Shown piece by piece: positions 27,020-34,519 of a stretch of DNA of 64,000 nt. The DNA is taken from contig NZ_JAMTCO010000001.1 in assembly GCF_024171925.1 (NCBI RefSeq), forward strand, positions 124,001-188,000, written 5' to 3'. The position numbers and the translations under genes were made by a program. Source of the DNA: Actinokineospora diospyrosa (GTDB lineage Bacteria; Actinomycetota; Actinomycetes; Mycobacteriales; Pseudonocardiaceae). Each line of letters starts with the position of its first letter. Position 1 is the first letter of the stretch. Under the pieces are notes generated by a model that did not search any database, was not told the DNA's origin, and worked only from the letters and a program-made list of their open reading frames with translations.

Positions 27020-27691
27020 CTAGCCGCGCTGGTCCAGCTCGCGGGTGACCCCGTAGCGCAGCCGGGTGACCTGGCGGTCGTAGTCGGCGCGCTCGGCCCG
27101 GTCCAGCGCGCGCGGCTTGCCCAGCTGGGCGGCCTTCCAGTACAGCTCGCAGCCCCACTCCAGCAGTTGGGCCCGGGTGGCCGCGGTCGCCAGGTCGGCG
27201 CCGAAGGTGATGGCACCGTGGTTGGCCATCAGGGCGGCGGTGTGTCCTTCGAGGACGTCCAGCACGGCGTCGGCCAGCTCGGTGGTGCCGAAAGTGCGGT
27301 ACGGCGCCACCGGGACCGTGCCGCCCAGCTCCATCAGCTGGTAGTGCACACACGGGAGTTCGTCGAGGACCAGCGACAGCGCGGTGGCCATGGGTGCATG
27401 GGTGTGCACGACGGCGCCCGCCCTGTAGCGCCTATAGACGCCTAGGTGCAGGTCCAGTTCGGATGTGGGGGCGAGGCTGCCTTCGACCACGTCGCCGTGC
27501 TGGTCGACCACCGTCACGTGCTCTGCGCGCAGGTCCGCGAGCCGGGCGCCGGTAGGGGTAACCGCGACGAGGTCGCCCTGCCGGGCGCTGAGGTTGCCCG
27601 CCGTGCCCAACACGAGCCCCGCCTCAGCCAGGAGCCGGGCGTGGGAGGCCACCTGTTCGCGTAGCGACCGCAGCATCATGGCGCTGATCAT
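27020..27691 (-). CDS. Class II aldolase/adducin family protein
   Basis: A 223-residue zinc aldolase or epimerase of the fuculose-phosphate aldolase/ribulose-phosphate epimerase family. The phosphate loop GTAGNLSAR is near residue 29, the catalytic Glu is in PTSELDLHLGVY, zinc His ligands in HTHAPMATA, and the third His in MANHGAITFG. The start is ATG 27691 or the inner ATG at 27679. It is divergent from the response regulator, 44 bases apart. The substrate is a sugar phosphate by family, identity unknown. Confidence 0.82.
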   Translation of the reverse strand: MISAMMLRSLREQVASHARLLAEAGLVLGTAGNLSARQGDLVAVTPTGARLADLRAEHVTVVDQHGDVVEGSLAPTSELDLHLGVYRRYRAGAVVHTHAPMATALSLVLDELPCVHYQLMELGGTVPVAPYRTFGTTELADAVLDVLEGHTAALMANHGAITFGADLATAATRAQLLEWGCELYWKAAQLGKPRALDRAERADYDRQVTRLRYGVTRELDQRG

Positions 27692-27735
27692 GCCCGAACG
27701 AGTGGTCCCGTCGTGGCGTGTGGCACCGTGGTGGG

Positions 27736-28416
27736 GTGCGGATTCTTATCGTGGAGGACGAGGCTGCCCTCGCCGAGGCGGTCGCCAGGGGCCTGCGGCG
27801 CGAGGGCATGGCCGTCGACATCGCCCTGGACGGCGACGAGGGGCATGAGAAGGCCTCGGTCACCCGGTACGACGTGGTCGTGCTCGACCGCGACCTGCCC
27901 GGCATGCACGGTGACCAGCTGTGCCGGGAGATCGTCGCGTCCGGCGCGCTCACCAGGGTGCTGATGTTGACCGCGAGCGACGCGGTGGCCGACCGGGTCG
28001 AGGGCCTGTCCCTGGGCGCGGACGACTACCTCGCCAAGCCGTTCGCCTTCCCGGAGCTGGTGGCCCGGGTCCGGGCGCTGGCCAGGCGCGCGACGCCGGT
28101 AACGCCGCCGGTGCTGATCGCGGGGGATGTCGAACTTGACCCTGCCCGGCGCACGGTGACCCGCGCGGGTCGGCCGGTGGAGCTGACTCGTAAGGAGTTC
28201 GGTGTGCTGGAGGTCCTGCTCGCCGCGCGTGGGTCCGTGGTCAGCAGCGAGGAGCTCCTAGAGCGGGTGTGGGACGAGAACGCGGATCCGTTCACCACGA
28301 CAGTCAGGGTCACCGTGATGACCTTGCGCAAGAAGCTCGGAGACCCCGGGGTCATCGACACGGTTGTTGGCTCCGGTTACCGCGTCCCGGCGTCCGCGGG
28401 TGAGCCGGGAGTGTGA
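27736..28416 (+). CDS. OmpR-type response regulator
   Basis: A 226-residue two-component regulator. The receiver domain (RILIVEDEAALAEAVA) has phospho-acceptor Asp51 in VVVLDRDLPG and Lys in YLAKPFAF; the C-terminal winged helix (LTRKEFGVLEVLLAARGSVV; VRVTVMTLRKKLG) binds DNA. GTG 27736 gives the canonical receiver start. Its stop overlaps the histidine kinase start by four bases (GTGA), so the pair is translated together. Target genes are unknown; the flanking aldolase or the repeat protein are possible. Confidence 0.9.
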   Translation: MRILIVEDEAALAEAVARGLRREGMAVDIALDGDEGHEKASVTRYDVVVLDRDLPGMHGDQLCREIVASGALTRVLMLTASDAVADRVEGLSLGADDYLAKPFAFPELVARVRALARRATPVTPPVLIAGDVELDPARRTVTRAGRPVELTRKEFGVLEVLLAARGSVVSSEELLERVWDENADPFTTTVRVTVMTLRKKLGDPGVIDTVVGSGYRVPASAGEPGV

Positions 28417-29540
28417 CCGAGCGCGGACGCGGCCCGGGGTTGCGGGCCAGGATCACGTTGCTGGCGACCGGGCTCGTCGCGGTGGTCAGCGTTCTGCTGC
28501 TGTGGCTCGGATGGGTCTTGGCCGGTGAGGTGGTCGCCTCGGTGCCCGCGCTACCTACGGGCACGACGGTGGTCGTAGGCGGGATCCGTGTTGAGGCAGA
28601 CCAGTTGGCCGAGGCGTTGTCGAACGACGCCCGGGATCGGGTACTGCTCGCTGGCTCCGTGGCGTTTGTGTGTGTGGTCGCGGCGACCGCGTTGCTGGCA
28701 TGGGTAATCACCGGGCGGGTTCTTAGGCCACTGCGGGAAGTTACGGCTACCGCGCACCGATTGTCCGTGGAGTCGCTAGGGCAGCGGATCGGTCACCAAG
28801 GCGCCCGAGACGAAGTGGCCGAGCTGGCCGACACCTTCGACGCCATGCTTGACCGGCTTCAGGCGGCCTTCTCCGCGCAACGGCAGTTCGTCGCCAACGC
28901 CAGCCACGAGCTGCGCACGCCTCTTGCCGTTATCCGCACAGAGTTGGACGTAACTCTGTCCGATCCGGATGCTGACACCGCCGAGCTCCGACGCATGGCT
29001 GACGTCGTGCGCACTGCGACTCTGCGCGCCGGTGACCTAGTCGAGGCATTGCTGGTTCTCGCCCGCACCGACGGGCTGGGTGTTGGCGCTACCGGCCCTG
29101 TAGAGCTCTTGGTCGTCGTATCCGGCGCTTGGCGCTCGACCAAAGCTGACGCCGAGCGCCGGGGCATCACGGCCCGCTTCCACCACGACCACGCGACTGT
29201 CACCGGTGACGCGGCGCTGCTTGAGCGGGTCGCGGGCAACCTCCTGGAGAACGCCGTCCGGCACAACGTCGACGGCGGCTGGATCGAGGTCCGCACCACC
29301 AGCGGTCCACAGTGGACTTCCCTGGAGGTCGCCTCCTCCGGCCCCGTCATCGCCCCCGACCGGGTCCCCGAACTCTTCGAACCCTTCCGCCGCGGCGGCG
29401 TGGACCGCACCTCCCACACCGGGACCGGCCTGGGCCTGTCCATCGTCCGAGCCGTGGCCCGGGCCCACGGCGGCACCGTCCAAGCCACCCCCGTCCCCAC
29501 CGGCGGCCTCCGCGTGGTCGTCGCGTTCCCCTCGCTCTAA
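28413..29540 (+). CDS. Sensor histidine kinase
   Basis: A 375-residue membrane kinase partner of the preceding regulator. Two membrane helices (about 15-40 and 78-100) enclose a short ~38-residue extracytoplasmic loop, then HAMP (RPLREVTATAHRLSV), the dimerisation helix with His165 (NASHELRTPLAVI), and the ATPase domain with NLLENAVRHN (N box) and GTGLGLSIV (G2 box). A loop this short is more suited to sensing membrane state than a soluble ligand. Its last four bases overlap the last four of the convergent HNH gene. Confidence 0.9.
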   Translation: MTERGRGPGLRARITLLATGLVAVVSVLLLWLGWVLAGEVVASVPALPTGTTVVVGGIRVEADQLAEALSNDARDRVLLAGSVAFVCVVAATALLAWVITGRVLRPLREVTATAHRLSVESLGQRIGHQGARDEVAELADTFDAMLDRLQAAFSAQRQFVANASHELRTPLAVIRTELDVTLSDPDADTAELRRMADVVRTATLRAGDLVEALLVLARTDGLGVGATGPVELLVVVSGAWRSTKADAERRGITARFHHDHATVTGDAALLERVAGNLLENAVRHNVDGGWIEVRTTSGPQWTSLEVASSGPVIAPDRVPELFEPFRRGGVDRTSHTGTGLGLSIVRAVARAHGGTVQATPVPTGGLRVVVAFPSL

Positions 29541-29896
29541 CCCTTGGCGAGCCGGCGCAGCTGGCTTTGCACGTAGGTGCGCGCCCGCCGCTGCCCACCC
29601 CGCTCGGCGATCGCCGCCTCCAACAGGGTCAACACCCGCGAAACCCGCTCCACGTCGGGGTTCCAGCCCAGCCGCAGGCACTCCCCGAGCCAGTCGACCG
29701 GGCTGACGTGCCCCCGTAACCGATTGCACCCGCGGCAAGCCGCGACCTCGTTCTCCAGCCACGACGGACCACCCTTGACGCGGGGAACGAGGTGATCGGT
29801 GGTCGGCACCGCTTGGCCGCGAAACACCCGGGCACACCAAACACACGTCGGCCCATCCCGAGCGAGGATGACCACCATCCGCGCCACCCGATTCAC
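29537..29896 (-). CDS. HNH endonuclease, last gene of the STAND/DUF72 unit
   Basis: A 119-residue HNH nuclease. The zinc knuckle Cys18/Cys21 (CVWC) and Cys54/Cys57 (CRGC) enclose the catalytic His in DHLVPRVKGG (His35), Asn49 (LENEVAACRG) and Asn58 (CNRL), the McrA-like H-N-H arrangement. The rest is a charged C-terminal helix pair. GTG 29896 overlaps the stop of the upstream DUF72 gene as GTGA, so translation is coupled to it. Small HNH proteins of this kind are common as single genes; here the coupling to a STAND ATPase suggests an effector role. Confidence 0.82.
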   Translation of the reverse strand: MNRVARMVVILARDGPTCVWCARVFRGQAVPTTDHLVPRVKGGPSWLENEVAACRGCNRLRGHVSPVDWLGECLRLGWNPDVERVSRVLTLLEAAIAERGGQRRARTYVQSQLRRLAKG

Positions 29897-30702
29897 AACC
29901 GCCGCGCCAACGCCCGCGCGTCCTCCGGCGCCCTGACCTTCAGGTCGTTGTCGAAGTACACGAAGACATCCCCGTGCTCCCGCCATCCCCGCACCTTCGC
30001 CGCCCACTTGTCGAGCGCCTCGTCCGTGTACCCGCTGGCGTACAACTCCTTGTCCCCGTGCAACCGGACGTAGACGAAATCCGCGGTCACCTGCTCGAAG
30101 TAGGGCCACTTCCCCGCGGTGTCCGCCACCACGAGCGCAACTCCCTTGTCCCGCAACAGCTCGACGAACTCAGGCGTGCCGAAGTCCGGATTCCGAACCT
30201 CCACCGCGTACCGCAGCGGCCGGTCTTCGTTGGTGTGCAGCCATTCCCGCCCCTTCAGCCGCTCCTCATGCCCCCGCCCCACCTCCACCGCGGCCGCCGT
30301 CGTCCGTGGCAGCTGGTCGCAGAACGCCGCCACAACCCCCGGCTCGTACTTGAAGTTCTGCGGCAACTGCCACAACACCGGCCCCAACTTCTCCTCCAAC
30401 GCCAACACCCCCGACGCGAAGAAGTTCGCCAGCGCCCCCTCGACATCCTTCAACCGCTTCATGTGCGTCACAAACCTCGGCCCCTTGACCGAGAACACGA
30501 ACCCCTCCGGCGTCTCCTCCCGCCACCGCCGGTAGCTCTCGGGCTTCTGCAACGCGTAGAACGACCCGTTGATCTCCACGGAGTTCACCTGCTCCGCCAG
30601 GTACCCCAGCTCCCGCCGCTGAGCCAACCCCTCCGGGTAGAACACTGCCCGCCACGGCGGATACACCCACCCTGACGTGCCAACACGCGCCTCGCCGGTC
30701 AC
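29893..30702 (-). CDS. DUF72 family protein (second copy)
   Basis: A 269-residue DUF72 (YecE-like) TIM-barrel protein. Hallmarks: VGTSGWVYPPWRAVFYP at the N-terminus, VNSVEINGSFYALQ, FVFSVKGPRFVTH, LGPVLWQLPQNF, and FVYVRLHGDKELY, closing with VFVYFDNDLKVRAPEDA. The biochemical role is not settled; structural comparison of TM1631 suggested nucleic-acid binding like endonuclease IV. GTG 30702 overlaps the STAND stop as GTGA, and its own stop overlaps the HNH start the same way. It shares the family features but is clearly diverged from the copy at 33682-34446. Confidence 0.85.
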   Translation of the reverse strand: MTGEARVGTSGWVYPPWRAVFYPEGLAQRRELGYLAEQVNSVEINGSFYALQKPESYRRWREETPEGFVFSVKGPRFVTHMKRLKDVEGALANFFASGVLALEEKLGPVLWQLPQNFKYEPGVVAAFCDQLPRTTAAAVEVGRGHEERLKGREWLHTNEDRPLRYAVEVRNPDFGTPEFVELLRDKGVALVVADTAGKWPYFEQVTADFVYVRLHGDKELYASGYTDEALDKWAAKVRGWREHGDVFVYFDNDLKVRAPEDARALARRL

Positions 30703-33700
30703 GTGCCCATCTTCCGCCACCCCTGCGGAGACCGCAGCCGCAGCCACACCAACCCGAGGTCCGTGCCGACAACGATCCGCCCCAAGTGATCCACAGCGAG
30801 CGCGGTGATGTTCGTGTCGAGATCGATCGGCGGCACCACTGGCCCGGCCCCACCTGTCAGCGGCACGATGTGCACCGTCAAGCGATGGCCGCCCGCGAGC
30901 ACGATCAGAGCATCTCCCCAGTGGTGTAGCGCCACCACCGGATTGAGCTCGAACGGTGGCAGCACAGCCAAACACACCATCGCGTCGACGTCCCACACTT
31001 CCGGGTTCTCCGCCTCGATCAGCGCGAAAGCGTGGTCGGCCACGCACATCGCCAGCACGGGACCCGCGGGGCCTTCGAGGACAACCTCTTCGCCGGTACT
31101 GATCGTGCGGGCTTCCAGCGAGTAGTCGGGGCCGCTGTCGGTGAGCACCACCCCCCTCGCGGGATGGAACACGGCGTGCCCGCCGTGCGACGCGGTGTTC
31201 GTCGCCCAGACCTCGGTACCGGCCGTGAGGTCGCGGAGCGCGCACGTGTGGCCGTACGCGAACACCCCGAGGACCCGGTTGCCCTCGCTCAGACACGCCA
31301 GCACCAGCTCACCGGCTCGGGAGCCCCGGAGGTGGCGCACGGTGTTGTCGTGGAGGTTGACCACCTTTGTCGTGTCCGGCGTCACGTAGACCAGCAGCGC
31401 GGGGTCCGCAGCCGCCGCCGACCACAGCGGTTCGCCGGTCAGCCAAGGACCAGTGCCGTCCGCGCGCCAGACGTGGTGGGCGCTCGGCTGGGCGCTGACG
31501 ACGAACTCCCCGGCCCGCACCAGGAGTTCCACCGCCTGCACCGACCAGAGGGTCTCCGCCGCGGGCGTGGATCCGGTGGTGTCCCACAACCTGACGGTGT
31601 GGTCGAAGCGCCCCCAGGTCACCGCCCAACCCGGTCGCGGCGAATCGATGCGCGCGCAGGTCCCGCTGTGGGCGTTGAACATCGCGGTGGAGACGTCACG
31701 GCCGAGGGTGGGCAGAGGAGGGGCCGCCTGCTCGACGGCCTCCCCCGTCGTCAGTTTCCAACTGGTGCCCACCGCGGGCCAGTGCCGGGAGATCGTCGCG
31801 ATCGGGTGTCCGGCGCGGGAGGAGACGGCCAGATCGCCTCTCGCGCCCGCCGCTCTGATCATCGGACCGGCCGGGCGCCCAGCGGCGACATCCCATGACC
31901 AGAGCCACGTGTTCCCCAGTGCCGCGACCACGACCGGGCCCGCCGGGGTCGAGGCGATGGCGGTGACCACTCCCTTGTCCGGATCGGGAAAAGCCCACCG
32001 CAGCGGTTCGCCGGACTCGACGTCCCAGCCGCGGAACTCGCCGGACGGGAAGCCGAAGAGGACCGCGTGGCCCACACCGTGCGGGAAGCTCGTCACTGCC
32101 GTGGCACCCTGGGCTCGCGCGGTCCACGTCGGTTCGACGCGCTCGTTGCGCTCGAGGTCGATCACCCACAGCGCGCCGCTCTTGTCCAGGCTGAGCACCC
32201 AGGTCCGACCATCCGCCCGTGGCACGACAGCGGCGCCGACGATGGCGACCGGGTGCCTGGCGACGACGGTGTGGGCGTGCTCGGGTACCCACTCGGCCCG
32301 CTCGCACCGCCACGGCGCCTGTTCCGCCTGCGGGAACGGCAAGTCCGCTCTCATGCGAAGGGAGGCGAGCTCCAAATAGGCCGGTCGCTCCGCGTGGGGC
32401 CGGTCGCGGAGGTGGTGGGCGACCCGTCGGTAGATCTGGGCCGCGGTTCGGCCGCTGTCGGTGTGGGTGGCGGGGAGGGCGGCGAGTAGTTCTGGCTGAT
32501 CAGCAGCCAGGAGGTACTCGGGGTCGCAGATCAGGTCGTCCAGTAGGCCCGCTTCGGCGGCGTGGGTGGACAGGTGGCGAAGTGCGTACGGCCCTGCGGT
32601 GGCCCATGGTGAGGCTCGCAGGATCTCGACCAGGCGGGAGCTGACCTGGGTGAGCGCGGGGCCGAGGACGTGGCGCAGGTAGGTCCGGAGTACGTCGTGC
32701 AGGCGGAGCGAGTCGCCGGTGCGGGTGATGAGGGCCAGGTCGGTCAGCTGCCGGACCAGGCGGCGGCTGGTGGGCCACAGGGCGCGGACGACGTCGATCG
32801 GGATGGCCGTGTCCTCGGGGAACGCACCCAGTTCGGCGAAACGGGCGCGGTCTTCGGGCGACAGGCGGCGGGTGCTGGCCTCCACGGTCGCGCGCACGGC
32901 CTGGTTGCGGCCGTCGCGGGTGTCGAGGTCGAGGCTGTCCGGGCCCTCGGCGCGCAGCTGTTCGGCGACCTCCTCGGCAGCCAGGTCGGGGTCGGTGCCG
33001 TCCTCGGTCGCGAGCCGGACGGCGCTGTTGACCAGGGAGAGCAGGAGGGCCCACCGGCCGGTGAGGCGGGTCAGGGGGGCGGTTCGGGTCAGGCCGGGGA
33101 GGCCGAGGGTGAGCAGGGAGTGGCTTTCCGCCGCGCTCAGCGAGCCCACCGGCACCACGGTCGCGGTGAGCGGAACCGTGCCACGGGTTCGGGATGTTGC
33201 GATGACCTGCGGCGCGCCGAGCAACGGTGCCAGCCTGCTCGTCGCCCACACGTCGTCGACCACCAGGAGGGTGCGCGGCCGGGTGCTGAGGAGGTGGGCG
33301 AGGTGGTGCCCGGCCACGACGGGGTCGGCGAAGGACGGGCGGGTGCCGGTCAGGGCCTCGGTGAGGTCGTTGACCTTGTCGGCCAAGACCGGGTCCGGGA
33401 CGTGCTCGCCGAGGGTGATCCACAGGACGCCGCCGGGGAAGTCCGCGCGCAATGCACGACAGGCTTGCCCGACGAGCGTCGTCTTGCCGAAGCCGCCGCT
33501 GCCGATCACACCGATGACCGACGTGCCCGCCTGGACGGCGGCGATCAGGTCGGCGAGTTCCGCGCGGTCGATGAGATCGCGATCCGGCTCGGGGACCAGC
33601 CACACGTCCGCGGCCACCGCGCCACCGGTGATCGTGACGTGGTCAGCCTGGATGACCGGGCCGTGCACGGTGCCGCTGACCTCATTGTGCGTCCGGGGCC

Positions 33701-33743
33701 TGCGCGTCCGGGGCCTGTGCGTCACCGGGTAAGTATGGATCAC
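30699..33743 (-). CDS. STAND/NB-ARC ATPase with propeller-like C-terminal repeats
   Basis: A ~1014-residue signal-transduction ATPase. A short N-terminus (THNEVSGTVHGPVIQADHVT, typical of actinobacterial STAND proteins) leads directly to the NB-ARC domain: P-loop GSGGFGKTT at residues 81-89, Walker B TLLVVDDVW at ~158-166, and a winged-helix part (LTDLALITRTGDSLRLHDVL) at ~330-390. The C-terminal ~550 residues are WD40-like repeats (WVLSLDKSGALWVIDLERN; FDHTVRLWDTTG). There is no N-terminal effector domain. The start is GTG 33743 or 33725, overlapping the upstream DUF72 gene; neither has a strong ribosome site. Expected role: a sensor switch of a defence or stress system. Confidence 0.82.
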   Translation of the reverse strand: MIHTYPVTHRPRTRRPRTHNEVSGTVHGPVIQADHVTITGGAVAADVWLVPEPDRDLIDRAELADLIAAVQAGTSVIGVIGSGGFGKTTLVGQACRALRADFPGGVLWITLGEHVPDPVLADKVNDLTEALTGTRPSFADPVVAGHHLAHLLSTRPRTLLVVDDVWATSRLAPLLGAPQVIATSRTRGTVPLTATVVPVGSLSAAESHSLLTLGLPGLTRTAPLTRLTGRWALLLSLVNSAVRLATEDGTDPDLAAEEVAEQLRAEGPDSLDLDTRDGRNQAVRATVEASTRRLSPEDRARFAELGAFPEDTAIPIDVVRALWPTSRRLVRQLTDLALITRTGDSLRLHDVLRTYLRHVLGPALTQVSSRLVEILRASPWATAGPYALRHLSTHAAEAGLLDDLICDPEYLLAADQPELLAALPATHTDSGRTAAQIYRRVAHHLRDRPHAERPAYLELASLRMRADLPFPQAEQAPWRCERAEWVPEHAHTVVARHPVAIVGAAVVPRADGRTWVLSLDKSGALWVIDLERNERVEPTWTARAQGATAVTSFPHGVGHAVLFGFPSGEFRGWDVESGEPLRWAFPDPDKGVVTAIASTPAGPVVVAALGNTWLWSWDVAAGRPAGPMIRAAGARGDLAVSSRAGHPIATISRHWPAVGTSWKLTTGEAVEQAAPPLPTLGRDVSTAMFNAHSGTCARIDSPRPGWAVTWGRFDHTVRLWDTTGSTPAAETLWSVQAVELLVRAGEFVVSAQPSAHHVWRADGTGPWLTGEPLWSAAAADPALLVYVTPDTTKVVNLHDNTVRHLRGSRAGELVLACLSEGNRVLGVFAYGHTCALRDLTAGTEVWATNTASHGGHAVFHPARGVVLTDSGPDYSLEARTISTGEEVVLEGPAGPVLAMCVADHAFALIEAENPEVWDVDAMVCLAVLPPFELNPVVALHHWGDALIVLAGGHRLTVHIVPLTGGAGPVVPPIDLDTNITALAVDHLGRIVVGTDLGLVWLRLRSPQGWRKMGT

Positions 33744-34446
33744 GCAGCCGCCCCGCCAGGCGCATCGCGTCCCAGGGGGCGGCGCCTGCCATGGTGTTGT
33801 CGAGGTAGACGTAGGCGTCGCCCGGGGGAGTTCGGATCTGGGCGGCCCAAGCGTCGAGAGCTTCGTCTGTGTAGCGGCTGGTGTAGAGCTCGGTGTCGCC
33901 GTGCAAGCGGTAGTAGCTGAAGTCGCTGGTACTGGCGGACAAACACGGCCAGATACCGGGGGAGTCGGAGGTGACCAGGGCGACGCGGTGCTCGGTGAGC
34001 TGGTCGATGAACTGGTCGTTGTAGTAGCTGGAGTGGCGGACTTCCAAGGCGTGGCGGTTGGCGGCGGGTAAGAGCGGTAGGAATTCGGCCAGTAGCACGG
34101 GGTCGTAGCGCAAGGACGCGGGGAGTTGCCACAGGATGGGACCGAGCTTGTTGCCCAGTAAGGAGATTCCGGACGAAAGGAACTCGGCCACGAGAGCGGA
34201 GGCGTCGCGCAGGCGGCGGTTGTGGGTGACCTCGCGCGGGGCCTTGAGCGCGAACACGAAGTCGTCCGGGGTCGTTGAGTGCCAGCGCAGGTAGTCGGAT
34301 TCCTTGCGGGGGCCGTAGAAGGTGGCATTGACCTCGACCGTGGCCAGCCGCCGAGACAGGTGGGCGAGGTCGTCGCGGGTGCCGCGCGGGTAGAAGTCGC
34401 CGTGCCAGGGGCGGTAGGTCCAGCCGGAGGTGCCGACGCGGATCAT
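33682..34446 (-). CDS. DUF72 family protein (first copy)
   Basis: A 254-residue DUF72 (YecE-like) TIM-barrel protein: VGTSGWTYRPWHGDFYPRG, VEVNATFYGPR, FALKAPREVTHNRRL, LGPILWQLPASL, YYRLHGDTELYTSRY and YVYLDNTMAGAAPWDA. It is the promoter-proximal member of the four-gene unit; ATG 34446 has a terminator of the previous operon 35 bases upstream. Its C-terminal tail is a tandem AQAPD repeat encoded by 15-bp repeats, read in another frame as the N-terminus of the STAND gene. Confidence 0.85.
   Translation of the reverse strand: MIRVGTSGWTYRPWHGDFYPRGTRDDLAHLSRRLATVEVNATFYGPRKESDYLRWHSTTPDDFVFALKAPREVTHNRRLRDASALVAEFLSSGISLLGNKLGPILWQLPASLRYDPVLLAEFLPLLPAANRHALEVRHSSYYNDQFIDQLTEHRVALVTSDSPGIWPCLSASTSDFSYYRLHGDTELYTSRYTDEALDAWAAQIRTPPGDAYVYLDNTMAGAAPWDAMRLAGRLRDPYLPGDAQAPDAQAPDAQ
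33689..33723 (-). repeat. 15-bp tandem repeat in a two-gene overlap
   Basis: Two full units of GCGTCCGGGGCCTGC (33689-33703 and 33704-33718, one base different) and a 5-base partial. One frame encodes the AQAPDAQAPDAQ tail of DUF72, the other the RPRTRRPRTHN start of the STAND ATPase. The repeat number therefore sets both protein ends at once. Confidence 0.75.
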
Positions 34447-34480
34447 CCGTCCATGGTGGCGCAGTTGATCAACGGCCGCA

Positions 34481-34516
34481 GCTCGGTGCCCCCTGGCGGA
34501 CCAGGGGGCACCGAGC
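34481..34516 (-). terminator. Terminator of the fadBA operon
   Basis: A perfect 16-bp stem (34481-34496 with 34501-34516) with a CGGA loop, 4 bases past the fadB stop. It separates fadBA from the STAND unit just downstream, which must then have its own promoter in 34447-34480 or be read through. Confidence 0.85.
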
Positions 34517-34519
34517 GGG

